Part shown: positions 26,035 to 35,083 of the stretch, one piece after another
Position numbering within the stretch: position 1 is the first letter of the stretch
How the letters are laid out: each line of letters opens with the position of its first letter
NCBI RefSeq assembly: GCF_003049085.1
Contig: NZ_PIQX01000001.1
Coordinates: forward strand, 62,001-126,000
DNA from: Campylobacter concisus
Lineage (GTDB): Bacteria > Campylobacterota > Campylobacteria > Campylobacterales > Campylobacteraceae
Direction of reading: 5' to 3'
Length of the DNA: 64,000 nt
Notes under the pieces: model-generated
Seen by the model: only the letters and a program-made list of their open reading frames with translations
Database searches by the model: none
Told to the model about the DNA's origin: nothing
Made by a program: the position numbers and the translations under genes

Positions 26035-27161
26035 GAGAGCTAGTATCAACTGGAAATGCCCTAGTAGCAAGGGCTGCGGTCGAGTGTGGCTGTAACTTCT
26101 TTGGCGGATATCCTATCACTCCAAGTAGCGAGATTGCCCACGAGCTAAGCGTGCTTTTGCCAAAAAATGGCGGCACATTTATACAAATGGAAGATGAGAT
26201 AGCTGGCATTTCAGTAGCTCTTGGTGCAAGTGCAAGTGGCGCAAAGGCGATGACTGCTAGCTCTGGACCTGGGATCTCACTAAAGGCTGAGCAAATAGGT
26301 CTTGGCTTTATCGCTGAGATACCGCTTGTCATCGTAAATGTTATGCGTGGCGGCCCTTCAACTGGCCTACCAACCAGAGTCGCACAAGGCGATATCTTGC
26401 AGGCTAAAAACCCAACTCACGGCGATATAAGCATGATCGTCCTTGCGCCAAGCAGCCTAGAGGAGTGCTATACGCAGACCGTGCGAGCCTTTAACCTCGC
26501 AGCTAGGTTTATGACGCCAGTTATGCTGCTACTTGATGAGACTATAGGTCATATGCAAGCAAGAGTGCGCCTGCCAGAGATAGGCGAGCTTGAAATTTAT
26601 AAAAGAAAAGAATTTAGTGGCGAGCCAAAAGAGTATAAGCCTTACGAGGCTACGCATGATGAGCCAGCCACGCTAAATCCTTTCTTTAAAGGCTATCACT
26701 ACCATATAACAGGACTTCATCACGGCGCTACTGGCTTTCCAACAGAAGATGGCAAGATCGTTGAAAGCTCGATGAATAGGCTATTTGATAAGATAAATTT
26801 ACACACTGACGAGTGCGAAAAATTTGAAGAGTTTATGCTTGATGACGCTGAAATTTGCATCATCGCCTTTGGAAGTGTGGCACTTTCAGCCAAGCAAGCG
26901 ATATTAAATTTACGTGAAAAGGGGCTAAAAGTAGGGCTCTTTAAACCACTCACACTTTTTCCAGCTCCAACCAAAAAACTAAAAGAGATATCAAATACAT
27001 TTAATAAAATTTTAGTTTGCGAGCTAAATTTAGGTCAATATAGCGGCGAAATTTCAAAGATCATCTTAAGAGATGACTTTGCAAAACTACTAAAAGCAAA
27101 CGGTAGACCGATAAGTCCAAGCGAGATCGAGGCAAAGATAGGAGAAATTTATGGCTTTTAA
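26031..27161 (+). CDS. oorA: 2-oxoglutarate:acceptor oxidoreductase alpha subunit
   Basis: Alpha subunit of the complex converting 2-oxoglutarate and CoA to succinyl-CoA and CO2 with reduction of a low-potential acceptor. It has the pyrimidine-binding domain of this superfamily: NCNFFGGYPITPSSEIAHEL-like start, QMEDEIAGISVALGAS, ASSGPGISLKAEQIG, RGGPSTGLPTRVAQGD and LLDETIGHM. A C-terminal transketolase-like domain with IIAFGSVALSAKQAI follows. It has 376 residues. It overlaps oorD by 4 nt and oorB by 11 nt. Confidence 0.96.
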   Translation: MRELVSTGNALVARAAVECGCNFFGGYPITPSSEIAHELSVLLPKNGGTFIQMEDEIAGISVALGASASGAKAMTASSGPGISLKAEQIGLGFIAEIPLVIVNVMRGGPSTGLPTRVAQGDILQAKNPTHGDISMIVLAPSSLEECYTQTVRAFNLAARFMTPVMLLLDETIGHMQARVRLPEIGELEIYKRKEFSGEPKEYKPYEATHDEPATLNPFFKGYHYHITGLHHGATGFPTEDGKIVESSMNRLFDKINLHTDECEKFEEFMLDDAEICIIAFGSVALSAKQAILNLREKGLKVGLFKPLTLFPAPTKKLKEISNTFNKILVCELNLGQYSGEISKIILRDDFAKLLKANGRPISPSEIEAKIGEIYGF

Positions 27162-27996
27162 TTATGATAAATATTTACGAACAGATAAAATGCCTACTCT
27201 TTGGTGCTGGGGCTGTGGCGACGGCGTCATACTAAAGGCGCTCATCCGCGCTATCGACACGATGGGCTGGGACATGAACGACGTTTGCGTGGTCTCAGGC
27301 ATAGGTTGCTCTGGCCGCTTTAGCGGATACCTTGACTGCAACACCATTCACACGACTCACGGCAGAGCCATAGCCTACGCCACTGGCGTAAAGATGGCAA
27401 ACCCAGACAAACACGTCATCGTAGTAACTGGCGACGGCGACGGACTGGCGATTGGAGGCAACCACACGATACATGGATGCCGCCGAAATATCGGGCTAAA
27501 TCACATCTTAATAAACAACTTCATTTATGCACTTACAAACTCGCAAACTAGCCCAACGACGCCAAAGGGCATGTGGACGGTCACAGCGCAGTACGGCAAC
27601 ATCGATCCTAGCTTTGACGCCTGTAAGCTCGCAACCGCAGCAGGTGCTAGCTTTGTCGCGCGCGGAAGCGTCATCGAGCCAGAGAAGCTTACAAAGCTCT
27701 TTGTGGAGGGCTTTAGCCACGATGGATACAGCTTTTTTGATGTATTTTCAAACTGCCATATAAATTTAGGTCGCAAGAACAAAATGGGCGAGGCGGTGAA
27801 AAATTTAGAGTGGATAAAGGGCCGCACGACGAGCAAGGTCAAATTTGACATGCTAAGCGACGAAGAGAAAGAGGGCATTTTCCCACTTGGCGTGCTTCAC
27901 AAAGATGAAGAGAAGATAGAGTACACCAAGGCTTACGATATGGTAAGAAGGGCTGCTATGAGCGGTGAGCCGATCGATTTTAAGGAGCTAGCATGA
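27151..27996 (+). CDS. oorB: 2-oxoglutarate:acceptor oxidoreductase beta subunit
   Basis: Thiamine pyrophosphate-binding subunit. Visible elements are the cluster cysteines in PTLWCWGCGDG (about residues 16-26) and SGIGCSGRFSGYLDC, then the TPP/Mg site VVTGDGDGLAIGGNHTIHGCRRN. It has 281 residues. The ATG lies inside the end of oorA, and the stop overlaps the oorC start (ATGA), so the four subunits are translationally coupled. Confidence 0.96.
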   Translation: MAFNYDKYLRTDKMPTLWCWGCGDGVILKALIRAIDTMGWDMNDVCVVSGIGCSGRFSGYLDCNTIHTTHGRAIAYATGVKMANPDKHVIVVTGDGDGLAIGGNHTIHGCRRNIGLNHILINNFIYALTNSQTSPTTPKGMWTVTAQYGNIDPSFDACKLATAAGASFVARGSVIEPEKLTKLFVEGFSHDGYSFFDVFSNCHINLGRKNKMGEAVKNLEWIKGRTTSKVKFDMLSDEEKEGIFPLGVLHKDEEKIEYTKAYDMVRRAAMSGEPIDFKELA

Positions 27997-28544
27997 GGTC
28001 ACAATTAAGATTTGTCGGCGTTGGCGGACAGGGCGTCATACTAGCAGGCGAGATCCTCTCAGCTGCCAAGATAAAGGCAGGCGGATACGGCGTTAAGGCC
28101 TCTACCTACACATCTCAGGTGCGCGGCGGCCCAACGAAGGTCGATATCATACTTGATGAGAAAGAAATTTTATACCCTTACGCAAACGAGGGTGAGATAG
28201 ACTTCATGCTAGCAACCGCACAGATAAGCTACGATGCCTTTAAAAGCGGCGTAAAAGAGGGTGGCGCGATCGTGGTCGAGCCAAATTTGGTAAAAGTAAG
28301 CGATGAAGACAAAAAGCACTGGAAAATTTATGAAATCCCTATCATCTCTATCGCAAAAGACGAGGTCGGTAATGTCATCACTCAAAGCGTTGTTGCTCTT
28401 GGTGTGGCTGTGGCTATGAGTGGATGCATGGATGAAAATTTAGTGCGTGAAGAGATGCTAGCAAGCGTGCCAGCTAAGGTCAAAGATGCAAATGCCAAAG
28501 CTTACGAGCTAGGCCTAAAATACGCAAAAGAGCTTTTAAAATAA
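27993..28544 (+). CDS. oorC: 2-oxoglutarate:acceptor oxidoreductase gamma subunit
   Basis: Gamma subunit of OorDABC. It begins RFVGVGGQGVILAGEILSAA, the glycine-rich family signature, followed by YTSQVRGGPTKVDIIL, and ends in a helical tail. It has 183 residues. Last gene of the icd-mdh-oorDABC run, with a hairpin directly after the stop. Confidence 0.95.
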   Translation: MRSQLRFVGVGGQGVILAGEILSAAKIKAGGYGVKASTYTSQVRGGPTKVDIILDEKEILYPYANEGEIDFMLATAQISYDAFKSGVKEGGAIVVEPNLVKVSDEDKKHWKIYEIPIISIAKDEVGNVITQSVVALGVAVAMSGCMDENLVREEMLASVPAKVKDANAKAYELGLKYAKELLK

Positions 28545-28570
28545 ATTTTGGCTAATTTTTAGCCAAAATT
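28544..28570 (+). terminator. Hairpin after oorC
   Basis: AATTTTGGCTA (28544-28554) and TAGCCAAAATT (28560-28570) form a perfect 11-bp stem with a 5-nt loop, starting at the oorC stop. The sequence from 28571 to 28823 is AT-rich, carries the promoter of the receptor gene, and shows no gene or operator that I can name. Confidence 0.7.
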
Positions 28571-28823
28571 CTACTATAAACAGAAAAATCAATTATTACT
28601 TTTCTTAAAATTTTAAGCATAATTTTTCGATATAAAAGATTATATTTATAGTTTTTATTTATCTTATCAAAGCTATGAAATTTTTAAAAATCGTTCTCAT
28701 AATGCCTTATTTTAGCTTTCTTAAATAAAATGTATTTTTAAATATTTAATAAATTAATAAATTATATTTAAGATTTGTTTTAGTAACATTTCAGACGTAA
28801 AATTTTTGTAAAAGGAGTAAAAA

Positions 28824-30999
28824 TTGAGTTACAAAATCTCAGTTGCAACATGTGCTGCACTTTTGATGTGCAGTGGTTTTTTAAGTCAAGTTTTTGCTGT
28901 GCAAACGACAAAGCTTGAGGGCGTTGAAGTAAATTCAGTCGGTGATAACATCAGCGAGAGTGGTATCAGCGAAGGCATACTAAACAAAGGCGTTGCTAGT
29001 GGTCCTCTAGCAGGAAAAAGAGTGTTTGATATGCCTTATCAGGTAAATACAATGTCTATTGAAGCTATGAACAACCAAGGTGTAGCAGGTTTTGAGGATG
29101 CAGTAAAATACTTCCCTTCGGCGCAAATTCAAACCAGAGGCGGTATAGAAGTCGGTCGTCCGCAAACGCGTGGCTTTGAAGGATCAGTCGTTGGAAACGT
29201 ACTTTGGGACGGATTTTACGCTGTTTCTACGACAGCTATTCCGATGTATATGTTTGAAGGCCTGCAAATCCAAAACGGACTTGCCGGTTCGCTTTATGGC
29301 GGACAAAATCCAGCAGGCTTTTTTAACTACACAAGAAAACGTCCGATACCTTTCTCAAATACGGTTTGGGCTGACTATACGAGCCGCTCAAATTTTGGTA
29401 TAGGTTGGGATACATCAAACAAATTTGAACACATTGGATATCGTGGTGTATTTTATAAAAGTTACGGTGCAAAACAAGCTAAAAAAAGCGACTACGAAAG
29501 AAATTTGGCTAGTCTTGGACTCGACTTTTATTTAACTGAAAACTTCACGATTGAGACAAATTTTAGCTATTACAGACACAAAATGTTAGGAAATCCTGGT
29601 GGCTTTTCGATGCCAGGTGCTAACGGTGTCTTAACCTTTGCTATTCCAAGTGCTACTAAAACTACTAAAGCTGGTTTAGAACAAGAATGGGCTGGAAGTG
29701 ACCTAAAAACAACGACTGCAAGCGCTAAATTTAAATACATACCTACCGAGAATTGGTATTTCGAGGGCGGCTATCAGTGGCAAAAGGCTATCCGCGATAT
29801 GTATGGCACGAGCAAAACCTTCACGAACCAAAACGGTGATTTTGACGTAACAGCTGGAGGCGGTGGCGGTGCAGCTCAAAGATTTGACGTGCAAAGCTGG
29901 TTTGCAAAGGCTATAACCGAATTTGAAACATTTGGCATAGAACACAATCTTGGCGTGCAAACAAATGGATATATATGGACTTTATATGGTGCTAGAAATC
30001 CTGCTTCAAGACCAGTTTCTTTAGGAAAATCTAACTTATATAGTCCGCGCGTCTTTGCACAGCCTAACACAAAAAAAGCAAGCGGAGCTTATAAAAGCAA
30101 AGAAGATATAATGAAAAATGTAACTATCGCTGACGACATTAAAATAAACGACTATTTTAGCGTCATTTTAAGTGCGGCTAGAAGCAACTTCGAAAGTAAA
30201 AACAAGCAAACGGGTGTAAAAAGCTACGACAAAAGCGGCAATAGCTATGCAGGAAGCCTCATCTACCGCCCAGTTGAGAACGTCAGCTTGTATTTCACAT
30301 ACGCTGATAGCTTGCAAGGCGGATCTGCTCATACCTATACCGACGTAAGCAACCCGCGATACGGTGAGACGGTTGTCGTAAAGCCGTACAGAAGTAAGCA
30401 ATACGAAGTCGGTGCAAAAGCTAGGATAGACGAGCTTGACCTATCGGCTGCGCTTTTTGAGATCAAACGCCCATTAATTTATCTTGGCGACAATAATGAA
30501 TACGGCGAGCAAGGCGAGCAAGTAAATAGAGGACTTGAAGTCAGCGCAGGCGGTAAGATCACAAACGATCTTAGCGTAATGGGCGGTATCGCTCATCCAG
30601 CCTAAGCTAAAAAGAGCAAAACAAACCTATGCAGAGGGTAAAATCGTAGTTGGCGAGCCGCGCGTGCAATCAAACCTGCTCTTTGACTACCTTGAGCCAA
30701 ATACAAATAAGCTAGCATTAAGTGCAAATTTTCACTATACTGGCAAACGCTATGCTGATCAACGTAACATAAATGCAGCTCCTGCTTACTTTACAACCGA
30801 TCTTGGTATTCGTTATACAACAAAAGAGTGGTTAGGTAAGCAAACAACTTTGAGATTTAACGTAAATAACGTATTTGACAAAAAATACTGGGTTGGAATG
30901 TATCCATCAAATATCGATGGAACAGACAATAAAACAGGCTCTAGCCTATTCTTAGGACAATCAAGAACTTTTATGTTATCAGCTAAAGTTAAATTCTAA
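28824..30999 (+). pseudogene. TonB-dependent siderophore/metallophore receptor, frameshifted
   Basis: Outer-membrane beta-barrel receptor for a chelated metal, driven by TonB. A signal peptide covers about residues 1-26. The plug domain follows (RVFDMPYQVNTMSIEAMNNQG, QIQTRGGIEVGRPQTRGFEG, GSLYGGQNPAGFFNYTRK), then the barrel, ending in the terminal aromatic strand (FMLSAKVKF). The first frame runs from TTG at 28824 to TAA at 30603. From about 30595 the protein continues in the next frame (IQPKLKRAKQTYAEGKIV...) to 30999. A net gain of one base or loss of two, near 30590-30600, explains it; together about 725 residues result, a normal length. There is no homopolymer at the break. AAAAGGAG precedes the TTG. 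Confidence 0.88.
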
Positions 31000-31009
31000 A
31001 ACCAAAACT

Positions 31010-31034
31010 TAAAGCCAAATTTATTTTGGCTTTA
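31010..31034 (+). terminator. Hairpin after the receptor gene
   Basis: TAAAGCCAAA (31010-31019) pairs with TTTGGCTTTA (31025-31034) around a TTTAT loop. It could end the receptor transcript or reduce read-through into the methyltransferase gene 56 nt later. Confidence 0.55.
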
Positions 31035-31090
31035 GGCTCTTTAAATTTGCCCTTTTCGTAGGGCAGATTTAAATAACCAAAGGGAGAAAG

Positions 31091-31930
31091 ATGCAAGGGC
31101 TGGTTGATTATCAAGCGATTTTGGAGCGAGTGTTTTCGCCTACTTTGCAAAAAGTAAAGGGCAAATATGGCGGCGTAAATTGGGACGATGTCGCAAACAT
31201 GTATAACGAGATGACACGCATGGAGGCGGCTTCTACGCTAAATTTACTTTCAAATTTGCCTATCACAAAAGATGATAGCGTGCTTGACGTGGGGTGTGGT
31301 CCAGCAAGGCTTAGCGTGCCACTTGCAAAGCTAGCAAAGAGCGTAAGCGCGCTAGATCCGTTTGCAAAAATGCTTGAATACGCTAAAAAAAATGCAAAAG
31401 AGGCTGGAGCGAAAAATATAAATTTCATCCAAAAAGACTGGAGCGATGAGCAGAGCTTAAAAGACTTACCAAAACACGACATCGTGCTAGCATCACGCTC
31501 AGTTGGGCTTTTTGATATAAAAAAGCTTTGCAAATTTGCTAAAAAATATGTTGTTATGACCTCTTTTTTAATGGATTATCCAAGCTTAAAAACGTTCTGG
31601 TAAGACTTCCTAAAAGGGATAAAAGATGAAAATGAGGCAGGTCTTAGCGATAGGAGATTTGGCTACAACTTTATCTTTAACATCGCTTACGACATGGGAG
31701 CAAATCCAAATTTAAAGATAATCGACACCATTTTTGAGAGGGATCTTGCTAGCCTTGAAGAGGCGTTTTCTTATTTTAGATTTGTCGGCGAGATCGCACC
31801 CGAAAAAGAAGAAATTTACAAACAAAACGTAGAAAAGTATCTTACTAAAACAAATGACGGATATAAATTTAAAAGAGAAACCAAGAGCTATCTCATCTGG
31901 TGGGACGTGCGGGAGATGAAATTTGAGTAG
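31091..31930 (+). pseudogene. SAM-dependent methyltransferase with in-frame stop
   Basis: Class I methyltransferase fold: VLDVGCGPARLSVPLA (motif I, about residues 66-81), acidic loop LDPFAKMLEYA, and HDIVLASRSVG (motif IV). The frame is interrupted by TAA at 31601-31603, after ...SLKTFW. It then continues in the same frame without a shift (DFLKGIKDENEAG...) to TAG at 31928. The full protein would be about 279 residues. CAA to TAA (loss of a Gln) is the simplest change. A good ribosome binding site (AAGGGAG) precedes the ATG. The gene overlaps the permease gene, so it belongs to the uptake operon. Its substrate is unknown; methyltransferases next to FecCD transporters may act on metal-chelate ligands, but that is speculation. 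Confidence 0.8.
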
Positions 31931-32889
31931 TCAAAAGATTATTTTCGCATTATTTGCGCTTCTTTTGCTGGTGCTCTTTTTTTCATTAGGTATCGGATGC
32001 TACGAGATAAGCTACGCTCAAATTTTTGAGTTTATAAGATCAGCCATTTTAAACGAGCAGCCAAGCGACGAGCAAGACTACACGGTCTTTACGCTTATTC
32101 GCTTGCCAAGGGTGCTTTTTGCAATCCTTGTCGGTGCAGCACTTGCTAGCTCTGGAGCTGTCTATCAAGGTCTTTTTAAAAACCCTCTAGTCTCGCCTGA
32201 CATCCTTGGTGTCTCAAGTGGCGCAGCCGTAGGAGCGAGCGTGGCTATCATCTTAAATTTTAACTACATAGGCGTGTAGCTTAGTGCCTTTGGCTGCGGT
32301 CTTTTTGCCGTTTTTGCCGTCGTTTTTATAAGCAGCGTCATCGAAAAAGGTAGGCTAAATTTACTCGTAATGGTGCTAACTGGCATCGTCATCTCATCTC
32401 TTTTTGGAGCGCTTAGCTCACTCATAAAATTTCTAGCTAATAGCGATGATAAGCTGCCAGAAGTTACTTTTTGGCTGATGGGAAGCCTAGCAAGAAATCT
32501 GTCTTGTGCCACTTTTCATGCTTCGCTACAAGCTAAATACGCTTAGCTTTGGCGAAGAAGAGGCTAGGGCGATGGGGCTAAATGTCAAATTTTACAACAT
32601 CATAATCATCATCGCCTCAACGCTTCTAACCGCTACTTGCGTCTCATTTTGCGGTATCGTAGGCTGGGTGGGGCTCGTCATCCCTCACATCATGCGCTTT
32701 GTCGTGGGGGCAAATTTCATCACGCTCTTTCCAGCTTCGCTGCTTGGCGGAGGGCTGTTTTTACTGATAGTTGATACCACTTCACGCAGTCTAATGGCAA
32801 GTGAGATCCCGCTTGGCGTCATCACTTCGCTAGTTGGCGCGCCTGTTTTTGTCTATTTGCTTTATAAGAGCAAAAAGGGTTTTGCGTGA
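31923..32889 (+). pseudogene. FecCD-family ABC permease, broken twice
   Basis: Inner-membrane permease for iron-siderophore, haem, cobalamin or other metal chelates. From TTG at 31923 the translation follows the family: [53 protein letters not shown] at 32277-32279 interrupts it; the same frame then resumes with LSAFGCGLFAVFAVVFI through FWLMGSLAR. Around 32490-32505 homology moves to the next frame (PLFMLRYKLNTLSFGEEEARAMGLN, then GLVIPHIMRFVVGANF) and runs to 32889. The join is tight, so a short deletion probably accompanies the shift. The gene would otherwise encode about 320 residues. It overlaps the methyltransferase and the ATPase genes by a few bases. Confidence 0.87.
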
Positions 32890-33662
32890 AATTTGAGATA
32901 AAAAATTTAAGCTACGGCTACGATAAAAAGGTCGTTATAGAAAATTTCAATGCAAATTTACAAGATGGCGACATCTTTTGCCTGCTAGGTAGCAATGGCG
33001 TTGGCAAAACAACGACGTTTAAGACGATACTTGGCTTTTTAAAGCCACTTGGAGGAGAAATTTTAATAGACGGCAAAGACGCGCTAAAGATGAGCGAAAA
33101 AGAGCGAGCAAGCTTTATAAGCTACGTCCCGCAGGCTCACACACCGCCATTTGCCTTTAGCGTTTTTGACGTGGTGATGATGAGTACAAATGCAAGACTT
33201 GGTATATTTGAACGCCCTAGTAAAGAGGATGAAGAGATAGCGCTAGATGCGTTAAAAACGCTAAATTTAGAGAGCTTTAAAGATAAAATTTATACCGATC
33301 TAAGTGGCGGCGAGCGGCAAATGGTGCTGATAGCTAGGGCTTTGGCGCAGCGCTCAAAGGTGATGCTGCTTGATGAGCCAACGGCAAATTTAGACTTTGG
33401 CAACCAAATGCGAGTTTTAAAAGAGATAAAAAAGCTCGCAAAGCAAGGCTACATCATTATCCTCACCTCTCATCAGCCAGAGCAGGTCTTTTATTTAAAT
33501 GCAAAGGTCGCGATGCTCGGGCGTGATAAAAACTACATCTACGGCGAGGCTAGCGAGGTGATGAATGGTGAAAATTTAAAGAAAATTTACGGCGTAGATA
33601 TACGAGTGATGAAAAATATCATCGATGAACGCGAGCATTACTCTTGCGTGATGGTGGATTGA
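32886..33662 (+). CDS. ABC transporter ATPase, FecE/BtuD type
   Basis: Cytoplasmic ATPase partner of the FecCD permease. It is intact, 258 residues, with Walker A LLGSNGVGKTTTFK (about 35-48), Q-loop SYVPQAHTPPFAF, signature DLSGGERQMVLIARALAQ, Walker B VMLLDEPTANLDFG and the switch histidine in LTSHQPEQ. It overlaps the end of the broken permease by 4 nt. With the permease disrupted it has no obvious local partner, unless it serves another transporter. Confidence 0.94.
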   Translation: MKFEIKNLSYGYDKKVVIENFNANLQDGDIFCLLGSNGVGKTTTFKTILGFLKPLGGEILIDGKDALKMSEKERASFISYVPQAHTPPFAFSVFDVVMMSTNARLGIFERPSKEDEEIALDALKTLNLESFKDKIYTDLSGGERQMVLIARALAQRSKVMLLDEPTANLDFGNQMRVLKEIKKLAKQGYIIILTSHQPEQVFYLNAKVAMLGRDKNYIYGEASEVMNGENLKKIYGVDIRVMKNIIDEREHYSCVMVD

Positions 33663-33673
33663 AAGGAGAAGAT

Positions 33674-34687
33674 ATGTTTAAGAAAATTTTACTTTTGGCT
33701 TTTTTGCTTGTTAGTTTGCAAGCAAGAGTGGTGCTTGATAGCGACGATAAAAAAGTAGAAGTACCTGATGTGATCGAGCGTGCGACACCTTTGATAGGGG
33801 CTTTTGTGCAAGTCTCTGCGATGCTTGGTAACGAGGATCATATAATTAGCGGTGCGCCAAAACTGCCTCCACTTATGTCAAAAATTTTTCCAAAGATAAA
33901 GAGTAACAACAACAAAAGTGGCATGCTAAGTAGCAGCGTCGAAACTATTATCGCGTCAAAAACGCAAGTTGTTTTTGGGCCAGTTGGCATGATGTTTGAT
34001 GAAAATAGCAAGGCTCAGCTAGAGAGCGCTGGCATCGCGGTTGTGAAGATAGATAAATTTCAAAGCATCAAAGAGATACAAGATAGCTTTAGCAAGATCG
34101 CTGAAATTTGGGGCGAAAAGAGCGTAAAAAGGGCGCGTGAGTTTAATGACTATTTTAACGACAACATAAAATTTGTAAGCCAAAAAACAGCAAATTTAAC
34201 GCCAAAAAAGAGAGTTTTGGTGCTTAACTATAGCTCTGGAAATTTTAACACCATTAGCTCAAAAGATATCGGCGCTGAGTATATTAGCGTAGCTGGTGGT
34301 ATAAATGTAAGCTCAGAGCTAAGTGATGGTGATTTTAAAATTTCAAAAGCGATAAATGAAGAGCAAGTCATCATCTTTAACCCGGACATCATCATCACAA
34401 ATTCGCAAAAAAATACCGATGCCATCGCCAAAAACGCATCATTTGCCAAGCTAAAAGCTGTGCAAAATGGGCAAATTTTTGTAGTGCCAAGTGGCGTTTA
34501 TCTTTGGAGCGTAAGAAGTGCTGAGGGTGTGCTTTATCCGCTTTGGCTGGCTAAGACATTTTACCCAGAGCAATTTAGCGATCTAAATTTAGAGCAAAAA
34601 ACAAAAGAGTTTTACGAGAGATTTTATAATTACAAGCTAAGTGATAGCGAGCTAAAAGAAATTTTGTACCCAAAGGGTGAATTTTGA
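33674..34687 (+). CDS. Periplasmic metal-chelate binding protein (FecB/CeuE-like)
   Basis: Class III solute-binding protein of the uptake locus. I start it at the ATG at 33674, preceded by AAAGGAGAAG. This gives a clean signal peptide (FKKILLLAFLLVSLQA, cleavage near residue 17); a longer start at 33644 would bury it. The body has two lobes joined by a long helix (FQSIKEIQDSFSKIAEIWGEKSVKRAREFNDYF), and GQIFVVPSGVYLWSVRSAEGVLYPLWLAKTFYPEQF near the C-terminus, a segment shared with CeuE-like proteins. No lipobox cysteine is seen. The ligand (iron, nickel or cobalt chelate) cannot be read from the sequence. Confidence 0.88.
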   Translation: MFKKILLLAFLLVSLQARVVLDSDDKKVEVPDVIERATPLIGAFVQVSAMLGNEDHIISGAPKLPPLMSKIFPKIKSNNNKSGMLSSSVETIIASKTQVVFGPVGMMFDENSKAQLESAGIAVVKIDKFQSIKEIQDSFSKIAEIWGEKSVKRAREFNDYFNDNIKFVSQKTANLTPKKRVLVLNYSSGNFNTISSKDIGAEYISVAGGINVSSELSDGDFKISKAINEEQVIIFNPDIIITNSQKNTDAIAKNASFAKLKAVQNGQIFVVPSGVYLWSVRSAEGVLYPLWLAKTFYPEQFSDLNLEQKTKEFYERFYNYKLSDSELKEILYPKGEF

Positions 34688-35083
34688 TAATAGGACAAAA
34701 ATAATGTTATTTATTATATTTAATATATTTATTTAAGTATAAAAGTAAATTTATCTTTCTGATATCCTAAAAAAGAGCTTCTAAAGCTTAAAAACTCAAA
34801 AATAAAAATAAACTTCAAATCGGTAGAAATTTTTATACATCTTATAAAATTTCTACCGCTAAATTTATATAAACCGCCTAAAAAAGCCCATTTATCCTTT
34901 TTGATTTTAATATCAGCTCTCATTTCTTAATCTAAAATAAATCTTTATGTTTCTTTTAAGTAAATTTAATGTAATGTTTCATTATTAATTATTTAATTAA
35001 TGTAGTCGTTTTAAAAAATATTAAGAAATGAACTGGCGGTGCGTTTAAAACGCTAAAAATTTTACTAAGATAGGAAGTTATCA
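34688..35083. other. 396-bp gap upstream of mfrA
   Basis: There is no convincing gene. It holds a 13-bp perfect inverted repeat, CGGTAGAAATTTT (34821-34833) with AAAATTTCTACCG (34846-34858), 12-nt spacer and no T run on either side, and the odd palindrome GCGTTT-A-AAACGC (35041-35053) 30 nt before the mfrA start. A 64-codon minus-strand frame covers the first repeat but resembles nothing I know and lacks a ribosome binding site. Confidence 0.5.

Noticed and set aside
30603-30605. Programmed ribosomal frameshift in the receptor gene
   Set aside because: No slippery heptamer or stimulatory stem precedes the break, and outer-membrane receptors are not known to use recoding.
31601-32279. Two in-frame stops (TAA and TAG) in adjacent genes as possible stop-codon recoding
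   Set aside because: The stops differ, no recoding element is visible, TAA and TAG terminate other genes here, and frameshifts in the same locus point to decay or error instead.
34729-34923. 64-codon minus-strand frame in the gap before mfrA
   Set aside because: There is no ribosome binding site or recognisable family, and it is biased to Phe/Lys by AT-rich sequence; a long inverted repeat cuts through it.
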